A stretch of DNA of 64,000 nucleotides from Brevibacterium yomogidense (GTDB taxonomy: Bacteria; Actinomycetota; Actinomycetes; Actinomycetales; Brevibacteriaceae), in the NCBI RefSeq assembly GCF_016107685.1, contig NZ_JABASY010000001.1, positions 1,010,700 to 1,074,699 of the forward strand. Reading direction: 5' to 3'. The notes below the pieces were generated by a model that saw only the letters and a program-made list of their open reading frames with translations, was not told the origin of the DNA and ran no database searches. Positions 33,991 through 42,005 of this stretch are shown here, piece after piece. A program made the translations under genes and the position numbers. The stretch's first letter is position 1, and each line of letters opens with the position of its first letter.

Positions 33991-34911
33991 TCAGAAGTCG
34001 TAGGAGACGAGGACGGCGCGGTGGTCGCTCGTCCCGCGGTCCAGGACCTCGTCCGCGACGGGGTCGATGCCTCGGCTGAGGGAATGGTCGAGCCGCGTGA
34101 GCGGCAGCCGTGACGGCCAGCTGAATCCGAAACCGCCGCCGACCTCCGCCCGGGAGTCGGTGAGGTCATCCGTGAGGCGGGAGAAGTAGCGGTCCGTCGA
34201 TGCGGAGTTGAAGTCGCCGGCGACGATGACACGTTCGGCCGGATCCGCGGACACCTGGCGTGCGAGCGTCGACAGTGCGGCGTTGCGCAGCGATTCCTGT
34301 CCGGGACGCACCGACGGCAGGTGGACGGCGTAGAAGCGCACGTCACCGTGATCGGTGCTGATCGTCGTGGCGAAGGCGCGGATCCACGGCAGGCCCAGGT
34401 CGACCTCTTCGGCGGCGCTCATCGGCCAGCTCGACCACACGCCCACAGACCCCTTCACCTGCGAGTGCTCGTAGTGGGAAGACATCTGGTCCTGGATGAT
34501 CTGCCCGGAGAGGGATTCGAACTCCTGGATGGTGACGATGTCCGGCTGCTGCTCGACGAGGCTCAGGGCCGTGGCCGACGGCTGGGGGAGGCGGGCTCCC
34601 ACGTTCTGCGTCGCGACGGTGAGGTCCGCTCCGCCGGGGTCGCCGGCCGGCTGCAGGTAGGGCCAGAACATCGACGCCCAGACGACGACGGGGATCAGGA
34701 CACCCGCGATCGACAGCAGCGACAGGCGGAAGAGCGCGATGAGGAGCAGGAGGGCGATGAGCACCCAGCTCCACGGCAGCATGCTGTCGACGATCAGGGC
34801 GAGCCCTCGAGTCGTCGGTACGAGACTGTGCATGGCGAGCAGCGCCGCCAGCACGATCCCGCACGCGAGGATGAGGACTCCTTTATAGGGAGAGCGTCGC
34901 GGCGAAGTCAC
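33991..34911 (-). CDS. Membrane-anchored endonuclease/exonuclease/phosphatase-fold protein
   Basis: This 306-residue protein has three hydrophobic segments in its first 90 residues, then an EEP domain facing outward. Motifs are TVATQNVG, TIQEFES (metal Glu), FYAVHLPSVRPG, VIVAGDFNSAS and a last GTSDHRAVLV (catalytic Asp-His). This layout is common in actinobacteria and its substrates (DNA, phosphodiesters or lipids) are not settled. ATG 34911 is the only sensible start before the hydrophobic part (MTSPRRSPYKG). It does not overlap its neighbours. Confidence 0.85.
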   Translation of the reverse strand: MTSPRRSPYKGVLILACGIVLAALLAMHSLVPTTRGLALIVDSMLPWSWVLIALLLLIALFRLSLLSIAGVLIPVVVWASMFWPYLQPAGDPGGADLTVATQNVGARLPQPSATALSLVEQQPDIVTIQEFESLSGQIIQDQMSSHYEHSQVKGSVGVWSSWPMSAAEEVDLGLPWIRAFATTISTDHGDVRFYAVHLPSVRPGQESLRNAALSTLARQVSADPAERVIVAGDFNSASTDRYFSRLTDDLTDSRAEVGGGFGFSWPSRLPLTRLDHSLSRGIDPVADEVLDRGTSDHRAVLVSYDF

Positions 34912-35051
34912 CCCGAGATTCTATGTGGCGAATCTGGTGCGATGCTGGACGAAGGGTGCTTGCGAGCCGAATGGCGTGTCCGGAATGACCGTGCTCTCCG
35001 CCCGGACCGTGTTCTCCGCCCGGCAGGACGCGAGTGCTGCCCGCGAGCTGC

Positions 35052-35918
35052 TCAATGGCTTGCCCGTGCCTGCCAGATGGCGACATCGGGGTGGTCGTCG
35101 AACCGGTAGCCCGCACCCCGGATCGTGCGCACGATCGACGAGTAGGTGCCCAGCCGGCGGCGGAGCCTGCGCACGTGGACGTCCACCGTGCGGACATCGG
35201 GACGCTCGGTGTCGTCGGTCCACAGTGAATCGATGAGGTCCTCACGGGACAGCGTGCGACCGGTGTTCGCCACCAGGGTCGCCAGCAGGTCGAACTCCTT
35301 GCTCGTCACGGTGACGAGCTCGCCGTCCGCGTGGACCTCCCTGCGCGGGATGTCGATGCGCACGGGTGCGTGCTCGTCCACGTGCGCCTGCGACCGCACG
35401 GGTGCCGGTGCAGGAGAGACGACAGGTGCGAATCCGCGGCGGGGCACGGGCCCGGAGAACCGACCGGCCTCCGCTGGGAGGTCCTCGCGATGGGCCGGCG
35501 GGCTGAGGCGGGAGGGGATGCGCTGGCGGACAGGCCCGTGCATCCCGGCGGGGCTTCCGGTCGCGGCCTGCGATCCGTTGGCGACGGCACGCACCGCATC
35601 GATGTCACTGCCGATGCCGTCCGGAGCCAGGGCGATGATCGCCTGCGTCTCTGCGGTCGTCGCGAGCTGGGTCACCTGGTCCTTGATCGTCTGGGCGATC
35701 TCCGTGAGGTTGGTGCCCTCTGCGGCGGCCTTCGCCTCGTCCAGGCCGATGTACAGGATGATGCCGCGCGCCGCGCGGGGGTCGGCGGACACTCCGGACG
35801 GTCCGTACGTCCGGGGGGCCGACTGCGGGTCGATGGATGTCAAACGAGCTCCGGTTCGGCGCGCGGCGCGGGCACTGCGCGGGTGGAAGGGTGCGGGCTG
35901 GGGTGCTGCGGCGGTCAT
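35052..35918 (-). CDS. Orphan winged-helix (OmpR-type) regulator with an unusual N-terminus
   Basis: This 288-residue protein ends in a complete OmpR/PhoB winged helix (about 185-280: DIPRREVHADGELVTVTSKEFDLLATLVANTGRTLSREDLIDSLW shown by its ends, then RTVDVHVRRLRRRLG and IRTIRGAGYRF). The N-terminal half is not a standard receiver: there is no DD acidic pocket with a phospho-Asp in VDD context. Instead, residues about 50-115 read GIILYIGLDEAKAAAEG and AQTIKDQVTQLATTAETQAIIAL, which look like a small alpha/beta domain. It probably senses something other than a kinase. ATG 35918 is open and no kinase gene is near. A 435-base upstream gap with paired palindromes is listed separately. Confidence 0.82.
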   Translation of the reverse strand: MTAAAPQPAPFHPRSARAARRTGARLTSIDPQSAPRTYGPSGVSADPRAARGIILYIGLDEAKAAAEGTNLTEIAQTIKDQVTQLATTAETQAIIALAPDGIGSDIDAVRAVANGSQAATGSPAGMHGPVRQRIPSRLSPPAHREDLPAEAGRFSGPVPRRGFAPVVSPAPAPVRSQAHVDEHAPVRIDIPRREVHADGELVTVTSKEFDLLATLVANTGRTLSREDLIDSLWTDDTERPDVRTVDVHVRRLRRRLGTYSSIVRTIRGAGYRFDDHPDVAIWQARASH

Positions 35919-36353
35919 GGGTCTCCTCGAACGATGTGGTGAGTGCCGTGAGCGACGTGTGCATCTGCGGCTGGTGCTGTGGAAGGACTCGTTCGCGACC
36001 GGTACAGCAGAGTGTCAGGAGGCGTCGCGAACGCGTGGCATCGCCACGCGCGGACAGCGCGGACAGTGGGATCGCGCGGATCCGTGGTGTGAGGGGACTG
36101 ACTGCATGTCTGTCATTCTTGCCGCGACGTCCGCAGGACGCAAGAGTTTTGTGACGTATCGCGACACCATGTGACGAAATGTGTCATCTGAGCTCTGTCA
36201 CCAGCGACGATGCTGGCCGCGATCAGGGTGAAGGGAGGTCATGCCGGGTCCGCGTGATGAGACGCGAAGCGATTGTGACGCCCGTTCGATGGCGCCTGAA
36301 GTCGGTGGGGGACGGACTGCGACGAGGTAAGACGGGCCCCGCCGACGTCCTGC
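35919..36353. other. Long upstream region with paired GTGACG palindromes
   Basis: No gene is supported in these 435 bases between upp and the orphan regulator. At 36151-36167 GTGACG-TATCG-CGACAC and at 36171-36187 GTGACG-AAATG-TGTCAT form two similar imperfect 17-bp palindromes starting exactly 20 bases apart; a single GTGACG also lies at 36275-36280. They are about 235-270 bases upstream of the regulator start and could be operators or activator sites. Confidence 0.45.
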
Positions 36354-36989
36354 TCAGACGACGCCGTAGAGACGGTCGCCGGCGTCGCCCAGCCCGGGGA
36401 CGATGTAGCCGTGCTCGTTGAGCTTCTCGTCGAGGGCGGCGGTGTGCACCGTGACTTCGGTGATGCCCTGGTACTTGTCGGAGATCGCCCTGACGCCTTC
36501 CGGGGCACTCACCAGGCAGACCGCTGTGACACTGGAGACTCCGCGTTCCAGGAGGAAGTCGATCGCCATCGCAAGCGTGCCGCCGGTCGCGAGCATCGGG
36601 TCGAGGACGAACACCTGCCTGTCGGTGAGGTCGGCAGGCAGGCGCTCCGCGTACGCGTGGACGGAGAAGGTCTCGTCGTCGCGGACCATGCCGAGGAAGC
36701 CGACTTCTGCGGTCGGCAGGATCTTGAGCATGCCCTCGAGCATTCCCAGGCCGGCGCGCAGGATCGGAACGACGACGGGGCGGGGTGCCGACAGGGCGGT
36801 GCCCGTCGTCTTCGTCACCGGCGTCGTCACCTCCTTCGGCTCGGTGCGGATGCCGCGGGTCGCCTCGTAGGACAGGAGCATGACCAGCTCGTCCGTGAGC
36901 GTGCGGAAGCGGGAGGAGTCGGTGTTCTCGTCCCGCAGGACGGTGAGCTTGTGCGCGATGAGCGGGTGGTCTGCGACGTGGAGGTCCAT
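36354..36989 (-). CDS. upp: Uracil phosphoribosyltransferase
   Basis: This 211-residue enzyme salvages uracil: uracil plus PRPP gives UMP and pyrophosphate. Length and sequence fit Upp: [32 protein letters not shown], the PRPP loop [17 protein letters not shown] and the uracil-binding C-terminal [19 protein letters not shown] 36989 lies seven bases after TAGATT (37002-36997 on this strand) with no ribosome site, so the message is likely leaderless. It is divergent from the TadA-associated gene with about 70 bases between starts. Confidence 0.97.
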   Translation of the reverse strand: MDLHVADHPLIAHKLTVLRDENTDSSRFRTLTDELVMLLSYEATRGIRTEPKEVTTPVTKTTGTALSAPRPVVVPILRAGLGMLEGMLKILPTAEVGFLGMVRDDETFSVHAYAERLPADLTDRQVFVLDPMLATGGTLAMAIDFLLERGVSSVTAVCLVSAPEGVRAISDKYQGITEVTVHTAALDEKLNEHGYIVPGLGDAGDRLYGVV

Positions 36990-37024
36990 GGGTGCGAATC
37001 TACCGGAGAACCCTGCACGGGGCG

Positions 37025-37052
37025 GTGACATCGGCGGCGGATCGGAGACAAT
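37025..37052 (+). promoter_or_regulatory. Promoter of the tadA pair (leaderless)
   Basis: GTGACA (37025-37030), 16 bases, GACAAT (37047-37052), then six bases to the ATG at 37059. Transcription would start at or next to the start codon. Confidence 0.55.
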
Positions 37053-37058
37053 GGGTGC

Positions 37059-37610
37059 ATGTCGTACTTCACCGCAGTGATGTCCCGTGCCGATGACCGC
37101 TTCCACGTCCTCGACCTCGCGGTCGAAGACGTGGGCGACCTCGCCGAACTCGCCGACCTCATCGAGGGGGCCGGCGACGACTCCGGGGAGGGCGAGGCGA
37201 TCGCCGTGATCGAGCACGAGGACGAATGGTTCGCACTCATCCGCGTCCTCGGTTCCGACGCGGCGGTGTTCCTGTCCGATGTGGATGCCGTCGCGAGCAG
37301 TCCCTACGCAGAGCTCTTCGCCGACTACCTGGACTCGCGCCCCGATGAGTACGAGGAGGACGACGTGGTCGTCCCCGACGATGAGGACGATGAGGACTCC
37401 GAGGATGACGCGGATGAGGACGAGCCGCAGATGCTCGACTTCGACACCCCGCCCACCTGGAGCGGCGACCCTGGCCTGTTCTCCGACGACGGGGTGACGG
37501 CGGACGAGCTGGTGGAGCAGCTCGAGCGACACACCTCCGACCCGGCGCGCGTTGTCGCTCACGTGGGGGAGGCAGTCGGGTTCGCCGACGTCCTGGAAGC
37601 CGCTCGCTGA
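37059..37610 (+). CDS. tRNA adenosine deaminase-associated protein
   Basis: This 183-residue protein is the actinobacterial partner usually encoded just before tadA. It begins [31 protein letters not shown] and has [23 protein letters not shown], both conserved in that family as I know it. A run of D/E (about 97-125) and the C-terminal [21 protein letters not shown] follow. Its biochemical role is not established; its constant position suggests it works with TadA. The ATG follows the -10 by six bases. Only four bases separate its stop from the tadA start. Confidence 0.9.
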   Translation: MSYFTAVMSRADDRFHVLDLAVEDVGDLAELADLIEGAGDDSGEGEAIAVIEHEDEWFALIRVLGSDAAVFLSDVDAVASSPYAELFADYLDSRPDEYEEDDVVVPDDEDDEDSEDDADEDEPQMLDFDTPPTWSGDPGLFSDDGVTADELVEQLERHTSDPARVVAHVGEAVGFADVLEAAR

Positions 37611-37614
37611 CACG

Positions 37615-38124
37615 ATGAGGTCACCTGACGGGGTCGCCCCGCCTCGGTCCGGGCTGGCGGAGAGGTCCGAGCACGAGGCGTGGATGCGGATGGCCCTGGC
37701 CGTCGCCGCCGAGGCCGCTGCGTCGTCCGATGTGCCCGTCGGTGCCGTCGTGGTCGACTCCGACGGGGTGGTCCGCGGCATGGGCCACAACGTCCGCGAG
37801 GCCGCCTACGACCCCACGGGTCACGCCGAGGTCGTCGCCCTGCGCGCCGCTGCCGGCGAGTTGGGCCGCTGGCGGCTGGACGGCACCGTCCTGGTCGTGA
37901 CGCTGGAGCCGTGCGTCATGTGCACGGGGGCGGCGGTCGCGGCGCGGGTCGATGGGATCGTCTTCGGTGCGTGGGACGAGAAGGCCGGGGCGTGCGGTTC
38001 GGTGTGGGATCTCGCCCGCGATCGTGCGTCGCTCCACCGGCCGGAGGTCTACGCGGGAGTGCTCGCGGACGACTGCGCAGCGCTGCTGACGGACTTCTTC
38101 ACCGCCTACCGCGCGGAGGGCTGA
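37615..38124 (+). CDS. tadA: tRNA(Arg) adenosine-34 deaminase
   Basis: This 169-residue zinc enzyme turns A34 into inosine in tRNA-Arg(ACG), so that one tRNA reads CGU, CGC and CGA. The deaminase motifs are complete: His70-Ala-Glu72 (GHAEVVALR) and Cys100/Cys103 (PCVMC). The substrate tRNA is encoded at 5132-5207. ATG 37615 lies four bases after the stop of its associated gene; an internal ATG (MRMALAV) is a less likely start because it would cut the first helix. A tRNA-Ser gene follows. Confidence 0.95.
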   Translation: MRSPDGVAPPRSGLAERSEHEAWMRMALAVAAEAAASSDVPVGAVVVDSDGVVRGMGHNVREAAYDPTGHAEVVALRAAAGELGRWRLDGTVLVVTLEPCVMCTGAAVAARVDGIVFGAWDEKAGACGSVWDLARDRASLHRPEVYAGVLADDCAALLTDFFTAYRAEG

Positions 38125-38152
38125 CACTGTTGTGCGGCTCACGTGCCCTGAT

Positions 38153-38182
38153 TTGGGTGGCAGGGCCCGTCGTGTGTACAGT
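38153..38182 (+). promoter_or_regulatory. Putative promoter of tRNA-Ser(CGA)
   Basis: TTGGGT (38153-38158), 18 bases, TACAGT (38177-38182). Transcription would start very close to the first tRNA base at 38190. Confidence 0.5.
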
Positions 38183-38189
38183 TATCGGC

Positions 38190-38280
38190 GGTAGCGTGTC
38201 CGAGCGGCCGAAGGTGCGACACTCGAAATGTCGTGTAGGGCAACCCCCTGCCGTGGGTTCAAATCCCACCGCTACCGCCA
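38190..38280 (+). tRNA. tRNA-Ser (anticodon CGA)
   Basis: Acceptor arms GGTAGCG and CGCTACC (38270-38276) pair fully; G38277 and encoded CCA follow. The anticodon stem CGACA/TGTCG holds CTCGAAA with anticodon CGA. A long variable arm and GGTTCAAATCC T loop fit tRNA-Ser. It reads UCG. Confidence 0.96.
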
Positions 38281-38285
38281 CACGG

Positions 38286-38320
38286 AACGCCGGGCCTCAG
38301 TCACTGAGGCCCGGCGTTTT
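38286..38320. terminator. Terminator after tRNA-Ser(CGA)
   Basis: Two perfect 15-base arms (AACGCCGGGCCTCAG and complement) close a three-base loop and end in TTTT. It may also serve the convergent aminotransferase gene. Confidence 0.85.
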
Positions 38321-38336
38321 CGCATGCGTGCTCCCC

Positions 38337-39554
38337 TCAGTCGTCCAGACGCTCGATCGCCTTCTTCAGGCGTGCGACTCCTTCGGCCATGCGGTCGACG
38401 GGAGTGCGGGAGAAGCTCAGGCGGATGTTCGACGTCGCACGGGAGTCCGCGAAGAACGGGTTGCCGGGCACGAACGCGGTTCCCTCTTCGACTGCGACTC
38501 CTGCGAGCTGCTTCGCGTCGATCCCGGGGATGTCCAGCCACGTGAAGAAGCCGCCGCCGGGGTGCGTCCACGACGCCCGGTCGCCCAGTCCCGCGGCGAG
38601 TGCGTCCATGAGTCCGTCGCGGCGCGCGGAGTACGCGGTGCGCAGCACGGGCAGCGACGCGGCGTAGTGGCCCTCGACGATGTACGACTCGAGGATCGTC
38701 TGCCCCAGCGCACCTGCGCACTGGTCCGTGTTCGTCTTCGCCTGCGCCATCGCGTCGACGACCGTCGCCGGACCGCACGCCCAGCCCATGCGGGTGCCCG
38801 GTGTGAAGGTCTTCGAGAACGTGCCCACCTGGACCGTGACGTCCGGTCCCAGCGCATAGAGCGAGTCGATGTACGAGCCGTCGAAGGCGAGGTCCCGGTA
38901 CGCGACGTCCTCGAGCACCAGCAGGCCCAGCCTGCGGGCGATGGCGACGACTTCGCGACGCCGTTCGAGTGACAGCCGCAGTCCGGACGGGTTCTGGAAG
39001 TCGGGGATGACGTAGAGGACCTTGGGCGGGTGGCCGGCAGCGGCAGCCTGCTCGTGGGCCTCCTCGATGCTCGCCGGGACGAGCCCCTCCTCGTCGTTGC
39101 GCATGGAGAAGCACACGCCGTCGTGCGACCGGAAGACGCTGAACGCACCGAGGTACGACGGGGCCTCCACGAGCACCGCGTCGCCGTGGTCCAGCATCGC
39201 CTTCGACACGAGTGTGAGCGCGTCGACGCCGCCGGAGGTGACGATCAGCTCGTCCTCCGCCGGGGTCGCTCCCTGCGTGCGGGCGATCTCCTCGCGCAGC
39301 ACGTCCCGCAGGGACGCGAGACCGTAGTTGGGGGCGTACTGGAGCGCCACCTGCGGCTTCGACTCGATGGCCTTCGCTGCGGTCTCGCCCAGCAGCTGGG
39401 TGTCGTAGAGGGTGGGGTCGGGGAACCCGCCGGAGAAGTCGACGAGGTCGCCTCCGGCGGACGCGAGTGCGAGGACGGCGGACAGTTCGCTGGGGCCGCC
39501 CTGCGCGCGTGCGGCGAGCCGTGCGAACCACTCATCATGTGGGGTCTCAGTCAT
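38337..39554 (-). CDS. PLP-dependent class I/II aminotransferase (LysN/MocR-like fold)
   Basis: This 405-residue enzyme has the fold-type I aminotransferase layout: FSGGFPDPTLYD near residue 45, YAPNYGLASLRDVL, IVTSGGVDALTLV, YVIPDFQNPSG (Asn-Pro pyridine ring contact), LVLEDVAYRDLAFD (Asp) and the PLP lysine in GTFSKTFTPGTRMGW. The closing NIRLSFSR carries the substrate carboxylate Arg. The subfamily includes 2-aminoadipate, aromatic and valine aminotransferases, so the exact amino acid is uncertain. There is no HTH domain, so it is an enzyme rather than a MocR regulator. ATG 39554. Confidence 0.88.
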   Translation of the reverse strand: MTETPHDEWFARLAARAQGGPSELSAVLALASAGGDLVDFSGGFPDPTLYDTQLLGETAAKAIESKPQVALQYAPNYGLASLRDVLREEIARTQGATPAEDELIVTSGGVDALTLVSKAMLDHGDAVLVEAPSYLGAFSVFRSHDGVCFSMRNDEEGLVPASIEEAHEQAAAAGHPPKVLYVIPDFQNPSGLRLSLERRREVVAIARRLGLLVLEDVAYRDLAFDGSYIDSLYALGPDVTVQVGTFSKTFTPGTRMGWACGPATVVDAMAQAKTNTDQCAGALGQTILESYIVEGHYAASLPVLRTAYSARRDGLMDALAAGLGDRASWTHPGGGFFTWLDIPGIDAKQLAGVAVEEGTAFVPGNPFFADSRATSNIRLSFSRTPVDRMAEGVARLKKAIERLDD

Positions 39555-39678
39555 GGCCGCATCATAGGCACCCCGCCGCCGAGGCGCTGGTCACGTCCGC
39601 GCACCGGTCCGGCCGTGTCCGTGCGCCGTCCGTGCTGAGGCCGGTCGGCCTCGGCGGCGAGGATGCCGCGTGGATCCG

Positions 39679-39966
39679 TCACCACCACATGTCGGGACGG
39701 AACTCGATTCCGGGTGGGGCATGCTCGATGAGCTCTGCGAGGATCGCGACGTACTCGCGGTCGGATGCAGCGCGGGTCTCTTCGCTGCCGAACAGGCCCG
39801 TCGTCTCGTCGAACTGCACCAGCATCGATTCCGCCCATGCGTGTGCGCGCTCAAGGACCTCGGGCTGCATCGCTGCGCGCCACTGCTCGCTCACCTCGGG
39901 TGCTTCGAGCCGGTCGCCGAACGGCTCTGAGGCGTAGTCGAAGGTGAAGGGCACGATTATTGTCAC
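39679..39966 (-). CDS. Small acidic protein, possible immunity partner
   Basis: This 95-residue protein is strongly acidic (roughly three times more D/E than K/R) and has no cysteine. It reads TIIVPFTFDYASEPFGDRLEAPEVSEQW at the start and AILAELIEHAPPGIEFRPDMWW at the end. GTG 39966 is chosen because AAGGA lies eight bases upstream; the longer open frame upstream is R/K-rich and overlaps the preceding gene out of frame. It begins 16 bases after the stop of a basic, signal-peptide-bearing gene on the same strand. That order (basic secreted protein, then small acidic protein) is what toxin-immunity pairs look like, but this is inference; I do not recognise the family. Confidence 0.6.
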   Translation of the reverse strand: MTIIVPFTFDYASEPFGDRLEAPEVSEQWRAAMQPEVLERAHAWAESMLVQFDETTGLFGSEETRAASDREYVAILAELIEHAPPGIEFRPDMWW

Positions 39967-39982
39967 GGGGTTCGTCCTTCGT

Positions 39983-40533
39983 TCAGCTCTCTTGATTTGA
40001 CGGGTGTGCCTCCGCGTAGAAGGCAGATACCTTCTTCCCCTTTTTGTGGATTTCGATCGGCGTTGTGCGGCATCTCTTGTTTCCACTTTGCGTCGATGTG
40101 CGGCTCGGTGCCTTGAGGCTTTGCCCGGTTGCCCAAATCGTGAAATTCGACCAGTTGCCCGGTCCTCCCATCTTCTTCGTCCAGTCGCTTTGGTGTCGCG
40201 ATTGAATGTGCTTGAAGCCCGCTCGGGAGTTTCCGCACTTCAATTTCACGGTTCGATCACGAGTGGAGGAGTACGACTTCACTGTGAAATTCGCGCCCGC
40301 CCACTTGCAAGCTGCTGACCGAGCTGACATTGCTTCCAGGGTCTTCGTGTCCGTCAATTGAATGGAGTCTCCGGTGGCCGGTGAATGAAGTGTAATGCCG
40401 GATGACGCGCCTGTGGCCGACTGGCTGTGAGTGGAAGGCGGCGACGGGGGAGTCGGGTTCGCGTGAGCCTTGGCGGGCAGCCCCCGCTTAGAAGAATGAC
40501 GGAAGTGAGCATTGCTGCGTAGAGCCGTTTCAT
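39983..40533 (-). pseudogene. Secreted basic toxin-like protein, frameshifted in a G5 tract
   Basis: The frame from ATG 40533 encodes MKRLYAAMLTSVILLSGG and then goes wrong after a G5 run (C5 on the plus strand at 40481-40485), ending 58 residues later. Adding one G restores one continuous 183-residue reading: a signal peptide with AKAHA cleavage, a P/S/T linker (about 26-60) and a basic domain (about 75-183) with three cysteines (76, 100, 155), GFKHIQSRH at 106-114, CRTTPIEIHKKGKK and an end at SNQES. The HI-x2-RH cluster and basic charge suggest a nuclease-type toxin, by resemblance only. DNA here is clearly less GC-rich than its neighbours, pointing to transfer. The break may be a real mutation, a slippery on/off tract or a read error. 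Confidence 0.6.
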
Positions 40534-40711
40534 GATCTGCGTTTCATCTGCGTGGCGGAGAGTGACGGATTTCCGTCGCAGCCGCAATCATTGCGGTCTG
40601 CATGGCGGATACGGGTTGGTATTTCCTGGCAGGAGGATGTGGTTCGCCTGTGAGGGTTCGTGCCTGCGTGCCGCAAGTTACGTACCGGGAGATTATGCAG
40701 TGAGTCCGCTG
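40534..40711. other. Upstream spacer of the toxin-like locus
   Basis: The spacer between the hydrolase stop and the toxin-like start is of lower GC and holds short inverted segments (GACGGATTTCCGTC near 40562, CCGCAATCATTGCGG near 40580). They could be operators or small hairpins. No gene is supported here. Confidence 0.4.
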
Positions 40712-41896
40712 TCACGAAAGGTGGATGCGTTCGTGGCGCGGGTCGGCGAGGTCTGACGGTTTGGCATGAGGTGCGGTCAGGAAGCCTCGGGCGAACTGCA
40801 GGAGGCCCGCGAAGGCCTCGGTCTGGGCGGTCTGGTGGGACAGGAACAGGTCGTGCATCGCGCCGGGGATCCGGTTGAGGACGACGGTGGGGCCCAGGTG
40901 GATGGAGCGGCGGGCGATCGCCTCGACGTCCAGGACGATGTCGGTCGTCTCCATCTCCGGGTCGTAGCCGATCTTCCGCAGGCTGCGGGTGGACGTCTGG
41001 ACGAGGACCGGGGCGTCGATGGAGAGCCCGTCCTCCACGGCGCGGTGACCCGCGAAGATCGCCCGGATCCAGCCGGCGTACACCGGGAAGGAGTCGGAGG
41101 GCTTCAGCCGGGCGTCGTACGGCAGACGACCGTGGGTCGCGGACGTCGCGACGACCGAGTAGTTGGGCATGTGCAGCCGCAGCGGTGTCGTCGCGGACCT
41201 GCCCCGGCCCAGGAACGGCTGGAGGATCTTCCGGATGGGGGTCGAGTACTGGAACTCCAGCCACGGCGAGTTCAGCGTGATCCCGCTGAGACGACCCGGA
41301 TTGCGGTCCGCCCACAGCACGGCGATGAGTCCGCCCGTGGAATGGCCGGAGACGACGATCCGACGGCCGGGGTGGGCCTCCTCGATGACCTGCAGAGCGG
41401 CTTCGAGGTCCGCGTCGTACTCGGCGAGATCCGTGATGTAGCCAGGTCTCTGCAGGTCCTCGTCGTCCGTGCGATGACCGCCCGCCTTCTCCACCCTCTC
41501 CGGGTCGAGGTTCCGGCCGTAACCGCGCAGGTCCAGCGCGTAGAAGCGGGCTCCCATGTGGGACCAGAAGCGGGCCAGGTGCGCGTGGTAGTAGTAATCG
41601 GACCAGCCGTGGAGGTAGAGGATCGCGACGTCGTCCAGCAGGTCGTGCGGCATGGAGTCCGCCAGCGGCACCCAGGTCTCACGGTCGATGACGGGCAGAC
41701 CCGCGGTGGGGCCGGTGGCGGCGGGACCGGCGTGCTCGGGCCGGTACTCGACGAGGGTGGCCTGCTCGTCGTCGGGGAGGGGCAGGACGAGGGAGCGGAA
41801 GCCGTCCCCCAGGACGTCCTGGGCCCATTTGTGCTGTGAGGGGCTGAGAGGCTGCTCCGCCGCCGTGTCCGCGTCCATGCCCCCAGTATCGGCCAT
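40712..41896 (-). CDS. Alpha/beta hydrolase (serine lipase/esterase type)
   Basis: This 394-residue protein has the alpha/beta hydrolase core: AILYLHGWSDYYYHAHLARFW (oxyanion region), YALDLRGYGRN, the nucleophile elbow VVSGHSTGGLIAVLW with the catalytic Ser, and GAMHDLFLS near the end with the catalytic His. The layout resembles monoacylglycerol-lipase-like and lysophospholipase-like enzymes of actinobacteria. The substrate is not predictable. Starts at ATG 41896 and ATG 41878 are both open and neither has a strong ribosome site; the earlier is given. It is divergent from the HisC-like gene with 109 bases between the starts. Confidence 0.83.
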   Translation of the reverse strand: MADTGGMDADTAAEQPLSPSQHKWAQDVLGDGFRSLVLPLPDDEQATLVEYRPEHAGPAATGPTAGLPVIDRETWVPLADSMPHDLLDDVAILYLHGWSDYYYHAHLARFWSHMGARFYALDLRGYGRNLDPERVEKAGGHRTDDEDLQRPGYITDLAEYDADLEAALQVIEEAHPGRRIVVSGHSTGGLIAVLWADRNPGRLSGITLNSPWLEFQYSTPIRKILQPFLGRGRSATTPLRLHMPNYSVVATSATHGRLPYDARLKPSDSFPVYAGWIRAIFAGHRAVEDGLSIDAPVLVQTSTRSLRKIGYDPEMETTDIVLDVEAIARRSIHLGPTVVLNRIPGAMHDLFLSHQTAQTEAFAGLLQFARGFLTAPHAKPSDLADPRHERIHLS

Positions 41897-42005
41897 GGGC
41901 CGGGCCCCGCCAGGGTCCGCCGGCCTCTGGCTCCCGATCACAGTTCCCAGGCGACTTCGCTGGCCCGGCGGCCCATCCGTCCGTGCCAAGTGGCAGAATC
42001 TGTGT

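Noticed and set aside
35837..36174. Plus-strand frames upstream of upp
   Set aside because: They start inside the antisense of the regulator, lack ribosome sites and are R/S-rich.
38337..39554. MocR-type transcription factor
   Set aside because: The aminotransferase domain is complete but there is no N-terminal GntR winged helix.
40354..40533. Separate small lipoprotein beginning MKRLYAAMLTSVILLSGGC
   Set aside because: The apparent lipobox Cys arises only from the frameshift; one added G gives a normal signal peptide continuous with the downstream domain.
40532..40756. Plus-strand open frame of 74 codons beside the toxin-like gene
   Set aside because: No ribosome site, mixed composition, and it overlaps the hydrolase stop; not convincing as a gene.
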